A DNA stretch of 64,000 nucleotides, taken from Escarpia spicata. Lineage: Eukaryota > Annelida > Polychaeta > Sabellida > Siboglinidae. The DNA lies in assembly GCA_963995525.1 (NCBI GenBank), contig OZ023207.1:29357373-29421372 (forward strand), read 5' to 3'. The stretch's first letter is position 1; every line of letters begins with the position of its first letter. A program made the position numbers and the translations under genes. Positions 39,405 through 51,969 of the stretch are shown in pieces. Below the pieces are notes generated by a model. That model was not told the DNA's origin and searched no databases. It saw only the letters and a program-made list of their open reading frames with translations.

Positions 39405-42400
39405 AACATGCTTTCCCCTTTGTGATTAATGTGGTTATGTGTATAGCGTGAGATCAATCTAGCCTTCGTGAAGATTTGTAACTTGCAGGATATCTATTTG
39501 GGATAAGACCACAATAAAGATCCGTTCGTCGAAAGAGTGCACTTCAAGAACTGTTTTGTGGTGATATGCGTGAATTTGTTCGGTCACTTTGATATGGGAC
39601 AAGTTTGCCTCGTGAATACTGAATGTACTACTGCATTACATAAAAAAACATCAAATGGGAATGAATTTTCACACCCATAACTTACGTACTATTTTCTTGT
39701 AACTTACGTGACGGAGATGAAACGGTAACATACATTCCCCTTTGTGGTTAATCTAGTTATGTGTGTAGCTTAAGATCAGTCTAGCCTTCGTGAAGATTTG
39801 TAACGTGCAGGATTTCTATTTGGGGTAAGACCAAAATAAGGAACCGTCCGTCGAAAGAGTGCACTTCAAGTACTGTTTTGTGGTGATATGCGTGAATTTG
39901 TTCGATCACTTTGATATGGGACATGTTTGTCTCGTGAATACTGAGTGTACTACTGCATTACACACAAAAAACATCAAATGGGAATGAATTTTCACACCAA
40001 TAATTTACGAACTATTTTCTTGTAACTTACGTGACGGAGATGAAACGGTAACATGCATTGCCTCGTGAATACTTAATGTACTACTGCATTACATAACAAA
40101 AAACATCAAATGGGAAACATTTTCACACCCATAAATTACGTACTATTTTCTTGTAACTTACGTGACCGAGATGAAACGGTAACATACATTCCCCTTTGTG
40201 GTTAATCTAGTTATGTGTGTAGCTTAAGATCAGTCTAACCTTCATGAAGATTTGTAACGTGCAGGATTTTTATTTGGGGTAAGACCACAATAAGGAACCG
40301 TCCGTAGAAAGAGTTCACTTTGAAGTAATGTTTTGTGGTGATATGCGTGAATTTGTTCGATCACTTTGATATGGGACTAGTTTGCCTCGTGAATACTGAA
40401 TGTACTACTGCATTACATAACAAAAAACATCAAATGGGAATAAATTTTCACACCCATAACTTATGTACTATTTTCTTGTAACTTACGTGACGGAGATGAA
40501 ACGGTAACATGCATTCCCCTTTGTGGTTAATCTATTTATGTGTGTAGGTTGATACCAGTCTAGCCTTCGTGAAGATTTGTAACATCCAGGACATCTATTT
40601 GGAGTAAGATCACAAAAAGGATCCGTGAGCCGAAAGAGTGCACTTCAAGTACCGTTTTGTGGTGATATGCGTGAATTTTGTTTGATAATTTCTACATGGG
40701 ACATGTTTGTCTCGTGAATACTGAATGTACTACTGCATTAGAAAAACCAAAACTTTAATTGGGAATCAGTTTTCACACCCATAACTTACGTACTATTTTC
40801 TTGTAACTTACGTGACGGAGATGAAACGGTAACATGCATTCCGTTTTGTGTTTAATATAGTTATGTGTGTAGCTTAAGACCAGTCTAGCATTCGTGAAGA
40901 TTTGTAACATGCAGGACATCTATTTGGGGTAAGACCACAATAAGGATCCTTTCGTCGAAAGAGTGCATTTCAAGTACCGTTTTGTGGTGATATGCGTGAT
41001 TTTTTATTTGATCACTTTGATATGGGACATGTTTGTCTCGTGAATACTAAATGTACTACTGCATTACACAACAACAAACATCAAATGGGAATGAATTTTC
41101 ACACCCATAATTACGTACTATTTTCTTGTAACTTACGTGACGGAGATGAAACTGTAACATGCACTCCCCTTTGTGGTAAATCTAGTTAAGTGTGTAGCTT
41201 GATATCAGTCAAACCTTCGTGACGATTTGTAGCATGCAGGACATCTATTTGGAGTAAGATCACAAAAATGATCCGTGAGCCGAAAGAATGCACTTTAAGT
41301 ACCGTTTTGTGGTGATATGCGTGAATTTGTTTTGATCACTTTGACACGGGACATGTTTGTCTCGTGAATACTGAATGTAGTACTGTATTAGACAACAAAA
41401 AACATCAAATGGGAATGAATTTTCACACCCATAACTTACGTACTATTTTCTTGTAACTTACGTGACGGAGATGAAACGGTAACATGCATTCCCCTTTGTG
41501 TTTAATATAGTTATGTGCGTAGCTTAAGATCAGTCTAGCATTCTTGAAGATGTGTAACATGCAGGACATCTATTTGAGGTAAGACCACAATAAGGATCCT
41601 TTCGCCGAAAGAGTGCATTTCAAGTACCGTTTTGTGGTGATATGCGTGATTTTTTATTTGATCACTTTGATATGGGACATGTTTGTCTCGTGAATACTGA
41701 ATGTACTACTGCATTACTCAACAAAAAACATGAAATGGGAATGAATTTTCACACCCATAACTTACGTACTATTTTCTGGTAACTTACGTGACGGAGATGA
41801 AACGATAACATGCATTCCCCTTTGTTGTTAATGTGGTTATGTGTATAGCGTGAGATCAATCTAGCCTTCGTGAATATTTGTAACATGCAGGACATCTATT
41901 TGGGGTAAGACCACAATAAGTATCCTTTCGCCGAAAGACTGCATTTCAAGTACCGTTTTGTGGTGATATGCGTGATTTTTTATTTGATCACTTTGATATG
42001 GGACATGTTTGTCTCGTGAATACTGAACGTACTACTGCAGTACACAACAAAAAACATCAAATGGGAATGAATTTTAACACCCATAACTTACGTACTATTT
42101 TCTTGTAAATTACGTGACGGAGATGAAACAGTAACATGTCATTCCCCTTTCTGGTAAATCTAGTTATGTGTGTAGCTTGATATCAGTCTAGCCTTCGTAA
42201 AGATTTGTAACATGCAGGATATCTATTTGGGGTAAGACAACACTAAGAATCCGTCCGCCGAAAGAGTGCACTTCAAATACTGTTTTGTTGCGATATGCGT
42301 GAATTTTTTCGATCACTTTGATATGTGACATGTTTGTCTCGTGAATACTGAATGGACTACTTCATTAGACAACAAAAAACATCAAATAGAAATGAATTTT

Positions 42401-42782
42401 TACACACATAACTTACGTACTATTTTCTTGGAACTTACGTGACGGAGATGAAACTGTAACATGAATTCCCGTTTGCGGTTAATCTAGTTATGTTTGTAGC
42501 TTGGTATCAGTCTAGACTTCGTGAAGATTTGTAACATGCAGGACATATATTTGGAGAAAGAAAACAATAAGGATCCGTGAGCCGAAAGAGTGCATTTCAA
42601 GTACCGTTTTATGGTGATATGCGTGATTTTATTTTGATCACTTTGATATGGGACATGTTTGTCTCGTGAATACTGAGTGTACTACTGCATTACACAACAA
42701 AAAACATCAAATGGTAATGAATTTTCATACCCATAATTTACGTACTATTTTCTTGTAACTTACGTGACGGAGAAGAAACGGA
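39405..42782. repeat. 3378-bp HOR (10 full + 1 truncated monomer), copy 1
   Basis: The unit starts at CATGCTTTCCCCTTTGTGATT and repeats at 42,783. Its length is 10 x ~324.7 plus 131 bp, the extra part being a truncated monomer. Barcodes in order are GTTCGT, GTCCGT, (none, truncated), GTCCGT, GTGAGC, TTTCGT, GTGAGC, TTTCGC, TTTCGC, GTCCGC, GTGAGC. Several monomers have lost the BamHI site (AGATCC, GGAACC, TGATCC, GTATCC, GAATCC). Confidence 0.92.
40026..40156. repeat. Truncated 131-bp monomer (194-bp internal deletion)
   Basis: The interval between conserved CTTACGTGAC cores is 131 bp instead of ~325. After AACATGCATT (ending 40,059) the text jumps to GCCTCGTGAATAC, which normally lies ~194 bp further along the monomer. 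The BamHI site, barcode, GTGCAC block and variable stretch are lost. The two parental sequences share only TT at the join (40,058-40,059), which fits end-joining or slippage rather than homologous exchange. Confidence 0.93.
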
Positions 42783-45094
42783 AACATGCTTTCCCCTTTG
42801 TGATTAATGTGGTTATGTGTATAGCGTGAGATCAATCTAGCCTTCGTGAAGATTTGTAACTTGCAGGATATCTATTTGGGATAAGACCACAATAAAGATC
42901 CGTTCGTCGAAAGAGTGCACTTCAAGAACTGTTTTGTGGTGATATGCGTGAATTTGTTCGGTCACTTTGATATGGGACAAGTTTGCCTCGTGAATACTGA
43001 ATGTACTACTGCATTACATAAAAAAACATCAAATGGGAATGAATTTTCACACCCATAACTTACGTACTATTTTCTTGTAACTTACGTGACGGAGATGAAA
43101 CGGTAACATACATTCCCCTTTGTGGTTAATCTAGTTATGTGTGTAGCTTAAGATCAGTCTAGCCTTCGTGAAGATTTGTAACGTGCAGGATTTCTATTTG
43201 GGGTAAGACCAAAATAAGGAACCGTCCGTCGAAAGAGTGCACTTCAAGTACTGTTTTGTGGTGATATGCGTGAATTTGTTCGATCACTTTGATATGGGAC
43301 ATGTTTGTCTCGTGAATACTGAGTGTACTACTGCATTACACACAAAAAACATCAAATGGGAATGAATTTTCACACCAATAATTTACGAACTATTTTCTTG
43401 TAACTTACGTGACGGAGATGAAACGGTAACATGCATTGCCTCGTGAATACTTAATGTACTACTGCATTACATAACAAAAAACATCAAATGGGAAACATTT
43501 TCACACCCATAAATTACGTACTATTTTCTTGTAACTTACGTGACCGAGATGAAACGGTAACATACATTCCCCTTTGTGGTTAATCTAGTTATGTGTGTAG
43601 CTTAAGATCAGTCTAACCTTCATGAAGATTTGTAACGTGCAGGATTTTTATTTGGGGTAAGACCACAATAAGGAACCGTCCGTAGAAAGAGTTCACTTTG
43701 AAGTAATGTTTTGTGGTGATATGCGTGAATTTGTTCGATCACTTTGATATGGGACTAGTTTGCCTCGTGAATACTGAATGTACTACTGCATTACATAACA
43801 AAAAACATCAAATGGGAATAAATTTTCACACCCATAACTTATGTACTATTTTCTTGTAACTTACGTGACGGAGATGAAACGGTAACATGCATTCCCCTTT
43901 GTGGTTAATCTATTTATGTGTGTAGGTTGATATCAGTCTAGCCTTCGTGAAGATTTGTAACATCCAGGACATCTATTTGGAGTAAGATCACAAAAAGGAT
44001 CCGTGAGCCGAAAGAGTGCACTTCAAGTACCGTTTTGTGGTGATATGCGTGAATTTTGTTTGATAATTTCTACATGGGACATGTTTGTCTCGTGAATACT
44101 GAATGTACTACTGCATTAGACAAACCAAAACTTTAATTGGGAATCAGTTTTCACACCCATAACTTACGTACTATTTTCTTGTAACTTACGTGACGGAGAT
44201 GAAACGGTAACATGCATTCCGTTTTGTGTTTAATATAGTTATGTGTGTAGCTTAAGACCAGTCTAGCATTCGTGAAGATTTGTAACATGCAGGACATCTA
44301 TTTGGGGTAAGACCACAATAAGGATCCTTTCGTCGAAAGAGTGCATTTCAAGTACCGTTTTGTGGTGATATGCGTGATTTTTTATTTGATCACTTTGATA
44401 TGGGACATGTTTGTCTCGTGAATACTAAATGTACTACTGCATTACACAACAACAAACATCAAATGGGAATGAATTTTCACACCCATAATTACGTACTATT
44501 TTCTTGTAACTTACGTGACGGAGATGAAACTGTAACATGCACTCCCCTTTGTGGTAAATCTAGTTAAGTGTGTAGCTTGATATCAGTCAAACCTTCGTGA
44601 CGATTTGTAGCATGCAGGACATCTATTTGGAGTAAGATCACAAAAATGATCCGTGAGCCGAAAGAATGCACTTTAAGTACCGTTTTGTGGTGATATGCGT
44701 GAATTTGTTTTGATCACTTTGACACGGGACATGTTTGTCTCGTGAATACTGAATGTAGTACTGTATTAGACAACAAAAAACATCAAATGGGAATGAATTT
44801 TCACACCCATAACTTACGTACTATTTTCTTGTAACTTACGTGACGGAGATGAAACGGTAACATGCATTCCCCTTTGTGTTTAATATAGTTATGTGCGTAG
44901 CTTAAGATCAGTCTAGCATTCTTGAAGATGTGTAACATGCAGGACATCTATTTGAGGTAAGACCACAATAAGGATCCTTTCGCCGAAAGAGTGCATTTCA
45001 AGTACCGTTTTGTGGTGATATGCTTGATTTTTTATTTGATCACTTTGATATGGGACATGTTTGTCTCGTGAATACTGAATGTACTACTGCATTA
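42783..45094. repeat. 3378-bp HOR, partial copy 2 (2312 bp)
   Basis: This copy matches 39405-41716 at offset 3378. I noticed only three differences: GATACC/GATATC near 40,551, GAAAAACC/GACAAACC near 40,741, and GCGTGATT/GCTTGATT near 45,022. That makes it the youngest-looking duplication in the window. The match ends near 45,094, where the first copy has ATTACTCAAC and this one ATTACACAAC. Confidence 0.92.
43404..43534. repeat. Truncated 131-bp monomer, second copy
   Basis: It has the same junction (GCATT joined to GCCTCGTG at 43,436-43,438) and the same flanks as the truncated monomer at 40,026, exactly 3378 bp away. It was therefore carried along by duplication of the larger unit and not formed a second time. 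Confidence 0.93.
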
Positions 45095-48000
45095 CACAAC
45101 AAAAAACATCAAATGGGAATGAATTTTCACACCCATAATTACGTACTATTTTCTTGTAACTTACGTGACGGAGATGAAACTGTAACATGCACTCCCCTTT
45201 GTGGTAAATCTAGTTAAGTGTGTAGCTTGATATCAGTCAAACCTTGGTGAAGATTTGTAGCATGCAGGACATCTATTTGGAGTAAGATCACAAAAAGGAT
45301 CCGTGAGCCGAAAGAGTGCACTTCAAATACTGTTTTGTTGTGATATGCGTGAAGGTTTTCGATCACTTTGATATGTGACATGTTTGTCTCGTGAATACTG
45401 AATGTACTCCTTCATTAGACAACAAAAAACATCAAATGGAAATGAATTTTTACACACATAACTTACGTACTATTTTCTTGTAACTTACGTGACGGAGATG
45501 AAACTGTAACATGAATTCCCGTTTGCGGTTAATCTAGTTATGTTTGTAGCTTGATATCAGTCTAGACTTCGTAAAGATTTGTAACATGCAGGACATATAT
45601 TTGGAGAAAGAAAACAATAAGGATCCGTGAGCCGAATGAGTGCACTTCAAGTACCGTTTTGTGGTGATATGCGTGAATTTGTTTTGATCACTTTGACACG
45701 GGACATGTTTGTCTCGTGAATACTGAATGTAGAACTGTATTAGACAGCAAAAAACATGAAATGGAAATTAATTTTCACACCCATAACTTACGTACTATTT
45801 TCTTGTAACTTACGTGACGGAGATGAAACGGTAACATGCATTCCCCTTTGAGGTTAATGTGGTTATGTGCGTAGCTTAAGATCAGTCTAGCATTCTTGAA
45901 GATTTGTAACATGCAGGACATCTATTTGAGGTAAGACCACAATAAGGATCCTTTCGCCGAAAGTGTGCATTTCAAGTACCGTTTTGTGGTGATATGCGTA
46001 ATTTTGTATTTGATCACTTTGATATGGGACATGTTTGTCTCGTGAATACTGAATGTAGTACTGTATTAGACAACAAAAAACATCAAATGGGAATGAATTT
46101 TCACACCCATAACTTACGTACTATTTTCTTGTAACTTACGTGACGGAGATGAAACGGTAACATGCATTCCCCTTTGTGTTTAATATAGTTATATGCGTAG
46201 CTTAAGATCAGTCTAGCATTCTTGAAGATTTGTAACATGCAGGACATCTATTTGAGGTAAGACCACAATAAGGATCCTTTCGCCGAAAGAGTGCACTTCA
46301 AATACTGTTTTGTTGTGATATGCGTGATTTGTTATTTGATCACTTTGATATGGGACATGTTTGTCTCGTGAATACTGAATGTACTCCTTCATTAGACAAC
46401 AAAAAACATCAAATGGGAATGAATTTTCACACCCATAACTTACGTACTATTTTCTTGTAACTTACGTGACGGAGATGAAACTGTAACATGAATTCCCGTT
46501 TGCGGTTAATCTAGTTATGTTTGTAGCTTGATATCAGTCTAGACTTCGTAAAGATTTGTAACATGCAGGACATATATTTGGAGAAAGAAAACAATAAGGA
46601 TCCGTGAGCCGAAAGAGTGCACTTCAAGTACCGTTTTGTGGTGATATGCGTGAATTTGTTTTGATCACTTTGACACGGGACATGTTTGTCTCGTGAATAC
46701 TGAATGTAGAACTGTATTAGACAGCAAAAAACATCAAATGGAAATGAATTTTCACACCCATAACTTACGTAATATTTTCTTGTAACTTACGTGACTGAGA
46801 TAAAACGGTAATATGCATTCCCCTTTGTGGTTAATCTAGCTATGTGTGTAGCTTAAGATCAGTCTAGCCTTCGTGAAGATTTGTAACGTGCAGGATATCT
46901 ATTTGGGGTAAGACCACAATAAGGATCCGTCCGTCGAAAGAGTGCACTTCAAGTACTGTTTTGTGGTGATATGCGTGAATTTGTTCGATCACTTTGATAT
47001 GGGACAAGTTTGCCTCGTGAATACTGAATGTACTACTGCATTACATAAAAAAAACATCAAATGGGAATAAATGTTCACACCCATAACTTACGTACTATTT
47101 TCTTGTAACATACGTGACGGAGATGAAACGGTAACATGCATTCCGTTTTGTGTTTAATATAGTTATGTGTGTAGCTTAAGATCAGTCTAGCATTCGTGAA
47201 GATTTGTAACATGCAGGACATCTATTTGGGGTAAGACCACAATAAGGATCCTTTCGCCGAAAGAGTGCATTTCAAGTACCGTTTTGTGGTGATATGCGTG
47301 ATTTTTTATTTGATCACTTTGATATGGGACATGTTTGTCTCGTGAATACTAAATGCACTACTGCATTACACAACAAAAAACATAAAATGGGAATGAATTT
47401 TCACACCCATAATTACGTACTATTTTCTTGTAACTTACGTGACGGAGATGAAACTGTAACATGCACTCCCCTTTGTGTTAAATCTAGTTATGTGTGTAGC
47501 TTGATATCAGTCAAACCTTCGTGAAGATTTGTAGCATGCAGGACATCTATTTGGAGTAAGATCACAAAAAGGATCCGTGAACCCAAAGAGTGCACTTTAA
47601 GTACCGTTTTGTGGTGATATGCGTGAATTTGTTTTGATCATTTTGACACGGGACAAGTTTGTCTCGTGAATACTGAATGTAGTACTGTATAAGACAACAA
47701 AAAACATCAAATGGGAATGAATGTTCACACCCATAACTTACGTACTATTTTCTTGCAACTTACGTGACGGAGATGAAACGGTAACATGCATTCCCCTTTG
47801 TGTTTAATATAGTTATGTGCGTAGCTTAAGATCAGTCTAGCATTCTTGAAGATTTGTAACATGCAGGACATCTATTTGAGGTAAGACCACAATAAGGATC
47901 CTTTCGCCGAAAGAGTGCATTTCAAGTACCGTTTTGTGGTGATATGCGTGATTTTTTATTTGATCACTTTGATATGGGACATGTTTGTCTCGTGAATACT

Positions 48001-51000
48001 GAATGTACTACTGCATTACACAACAAAAAACATCAAATGGGAATGAATTTTCACACCCATAATTACGTACTATTTTCTTGTAACTTACGTGACGGAGATG
48101 AAACTGTAACATGCACTCCCCTTTGTGGTAAATCTAGTTAAGTGTGTAGCTTGATATCAGTCAAACCTTCGTGAAGATTTGTAGCATGCAGGACATCTAT
48201 TTGGAGTAAGATCACAAAAAGGATCCGTGAGCCGAAAGAGTGCACTTTAAGTACCGTTTTGTGGTGATATGCGTGAATTTGTTTTGATCACTTTGACACG
48301 GGGCATGTTTGTCTCGTGAATACTGAATGTAGTACTGTATTAGACAACAACAAACATCAAATGGGAATAAATTTTCACACCCATAACTTACGTACTATTT
48401 TCTTGTAACTTACGTGACGGAGATGAAACGGTAACATGCATTCCCCTTTGTGTTTAATATATTTATGTGCGTAGCTTAAGATCAGTCTAGCATTCTTGAA
48501 GATTTGTAACATGCAGGACATATATTTGAGGTAAGACCACAATAAGGATCCTTTCGCCGAAAGAGTGCATTTCAAGTACCGTTTTGTGGTGATATGCGTG
48601 ATTTTTTATTTGATCACTTTGATATGGGACATGTTTGTCTCGTGAATACTGAATGTACTACTGCATTACACAACAAAAAACATCAAATGGGAATGAATTT
48701 TCACACCCATAACTTACGTACTATTTTCTTGTAACTTACGTGACGGAGATGAAACGGTAACATGCATTCCCCTTTGTGGTAAATCTAGTTATGTGTGTAG
48801 CTTGATATCAGTCTAGCTTTCGTAAATATTTGTAACATGCAGGACATCTATTTGGGGTAAGACAACACGAAGGATCCGTCCGCCGAAAGAGTGCACTTCA
48901 AATACTGTTTTGTTGTGATATGCGTGAAGGTTTTCGATCACTTTGATATGTGACATGTTTGTCTCGTGAATACTGAATGTACTCCTTCATTAGACAACAA
49001 AAAACATCAAATGGAAATGAATTTTTACACACATAACTTACGTACTATTTTCTTGTAACTTACGTGACGGAGATGAAACTGTAACATGAATTCCCGTTTG
49101 CGGTTAATCTAGTTATGTTTGTAGCTTGATATCAGTCTAGACTTCGTAAAGATTTGTAACATGCAGGACATATATTTGGAGAAAGAAAACAATAAGGATC
49201 CGTGAGCCGAAAGAGTGCACTTCAAGTACCGTTTTGTGGTGATATGCGTGAATTTGTTTTGATCACTTTGACACGGGACATGTTTGTCTCGTGAATACTG
49301 AATGTAGAACTGTATTAGACAGCAAAAAACATCAAATGGAAATGAATTTTCACACCCATAACTTACGTAATATTTTCTTGTAAATTACGTGACGGAGATA
49401 AAACGGTAATATGCATTCCCCTTTGTGGTTAATCTAGCTCTGTGTGTAGCTTAAGATCAGTCTAGCCTTCGTGAAGATTTGTAACGTGCAGGATATCTAT
49501 TTGGGGTAAGACCACAATAAGGATCCGTCCGTCGAAAGTGTGCACTTCAAGTACTGTTTTGTGGTGATATGCGTGAATTTGTTCGATCACTTTGATATGG
49601 GACAAGTTTGCCTCGTGAATACTGAATGTACTACTGTATTACATAAAAAAAACATGAAATGGGAATAAATGTTCACACCCATAACTTACGTACTATTTTC
49701 TTGTAACTTACGTGACGGAGATGAAACGGTAACATGCATTCCGTTTTGTGTTTAATATAGTTATGTGTGTAGCTTAAGATCAGTCTAGAATTCGTGAAGA
49801 TTTGTAACATGCAGGACATCTATTTGGGGTAAGACCACAATAAGGATCCTTTCGCCGAAAGAGTGCATTTCAAGTACCGTTTTGTGGTGATATGCGTGAT
49901 TTTTTATTTGATCACTTTGATATGGGACATGTTTGTCTCGTGAATACTAAATGCACTACTGCATTACACAACAAAAAACATAAAATGGGAATGAATTTTC
50001 ACACCCATAATTACGTACTATTTTCTTGTAACTTACGTGACGGAGATGAAACTGTAACATGCACTCCCCTTTGTGGTAAATCTAGTTATGTGTGTAGCTT
50101 GATATCAGTCAAACCTTCGTGAAGATTTGTAGCATGAAGGACATCTATTTGGAGTAAGATCACAAAAAGGATCCGTGAGCCCAAAGAGTGCACTTTAAGT
50201 ACCGTTTTGTAGTGATATGTGTGAATTTGTTTTGATCACTTTGACACGGGACATGTTTGTCTCGTGAATATTGAATGTAGTACTGTATTAGACAACAAAA
50301 AACATCAAATGGGAATGAATGTTCACACCCATAACTTACGTACTATTTTCTTGTAACTTACGTGACGGAGATGAAACGGTAACATGCATTCCCCTTTGTG
50401 TTTAATATAGTTATGTGCGTAGCATAAGATCAGTCTAGCATTCTTTAAGATTTGTAACATGCAGGACATCTATTTGAGGTAAGACCACAATAAGGATCCT
50501 TTCGCCGAAAGAGTGCATTTCAAGTACCGTTTTGTGATGATATGCGTGAATGTTTTCGATCACTTTGATATGTGACATGTTTGTCTCGTGAATACTGAAT
50601 ATACTACTTCATTAAACAACAAAAAACATCAAATGGAAATGAATTTTTACACACATAACTTACGTACTCTTTTCTTGTAACTTACGTGACGGAGATGAAA
50701 CTGTAACATGAATTCCCGTTTGCGGTTCATCTAGTTATGTTTGTAGCTTGATATCAGTCTAGACTTCGTAAAGATTTGTAACATGCAGGACATATATTTG
50801 GAGAAAGAAAACAATAAGGATCCGTGAGCCGAAAGAGTGCACTTCAAGTACCGTTTTGTGGTGATATGCGTGAATTTGTTTTGATCACTTTGACACGGGA
50901 CATGTTTCTCTCGTGAACACTGAATGTAGTACTGTATTAGACAACAAAAAACATCAAATGGGAATAAATTTTCACACCCATAACTTACGTACTATTTCCT

Positions 51001-51969
51001 TGCAACTTACGTGACGGAGATGAAACTTTAACATGCATTCCCCTTTTTGGTAAATCTAGTTATGTGTGTAGCTTGATATCAGTCTAGCCTTCGTAAAGAT
51101 TTGCAACATGCAGGACATCTATTTGGGGTAAGACAACACTAAGGATCCGTCCGCCGAAAGAGTGCACTTCAAATACTGTTTTGTTGTGATATGCGTGAAT
51201 TTTTTCGATCACTTTGATATGTGACATGTTTGTCTCGTGAATACTGAATGTACTACTTCATTAGACAACAAAAAACATCAAATGGAAATGAATTTTTACA
51301 CACATAACTTACGTACTATTTTCTTGTAACTTACGTGACGGAGATGAAACGGTAACATGAATTCCCCTTTGTGGTTAATCTAGATATGTTTGTAACTTGA
51401 TATCAGTCTAGTCTTCGTAAAGATTTGTAACGTGCAGGATACCTATTTGGGTTAAGACCACAATAAGGATCCGTCCGTAGAAAGAGTGCACTTCAAGTAC
51501 TGTTTTGTGGTGATATGTGTGAATTTGTTCGATCACTTTGATATGGGACAAGTTTGCCTCGTGAATACTGAATGTAATTCTGCATTACATAACAAAAAAT
51601 ATCAAATGGGAATAAATTTTCACACCCATAACTTACGTACTATTTTCTTGTAACTTACGTGACGGAGATGAAACGGTAACATGCATTCCCCTTTGTGTTT
51701 AATATAGGTATGTGCGTAGCTTAAGACCAGTCTAGCATTCTTGAAGATTTGTAACATGCAGGACATATATTTGAGGTAAGACCACAATAAGGATCCTTTC
51801 GCCGAAAGAGTGCATTTCAAGTACCGTTTTGTGGTGATATGCGTGATTTTTTATTTGATCACTTTCATATGGGACATGTTTGTCTCGTGAATACTGAACG
51901 TACTACTGCATTACACAACAAAAAACATCAAATGGGAATGAATGTTCACACCTATAATTTACGTACTAT
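45095..51969. repeat. Diverged monomer block with an 8-monomer-spaced repeat
   Basis: About 21 monomers. Two + strand variants are frequent: CCCATAATTACG (one base shorter than CCCATAACTTACG) and CATGCACTCCCC. Segment 46460-47949 recurs at 49058-50547 (offset 2598). A monomer with GTGAAGGTTTTCGATC occurs at about 45,349 and 48,925 (eleven monomers apart). Copies here differ more than in the 3560-, 2604- and 3378-bp units, so this part looks older or less homogenised. No gene was seen. Confidence 0.82.
49058..50547. repeat. ~4.6-monomer segment, copy of 46460-47949
   Basis: The offset is 2598 bp (eight monomers). Shared variants include ACATAAAATGGG, AAATGCACTACTGC and GCCCAAAGAG/ACCCAAAGAG. 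Differences are more numerous than in the central blocks, for example TCTAGCTATG/TCTAGCTCTG, GTGTTAAATC/GTGGTAAATC and CTTGAAG/CTTTAAG. Confidence 0.72.

Noticed and set aside
46979..46990. tRNA B-box-like TGTTCGATCAC
   Set aside because: It has two mismatches to GGTTCGANNCC, no A-box at a suitable distance upstream, no cloverleaf, and it occurs only in some subtypes. This is not evidence of a polymerase III gene or tRNA-derived SINE.
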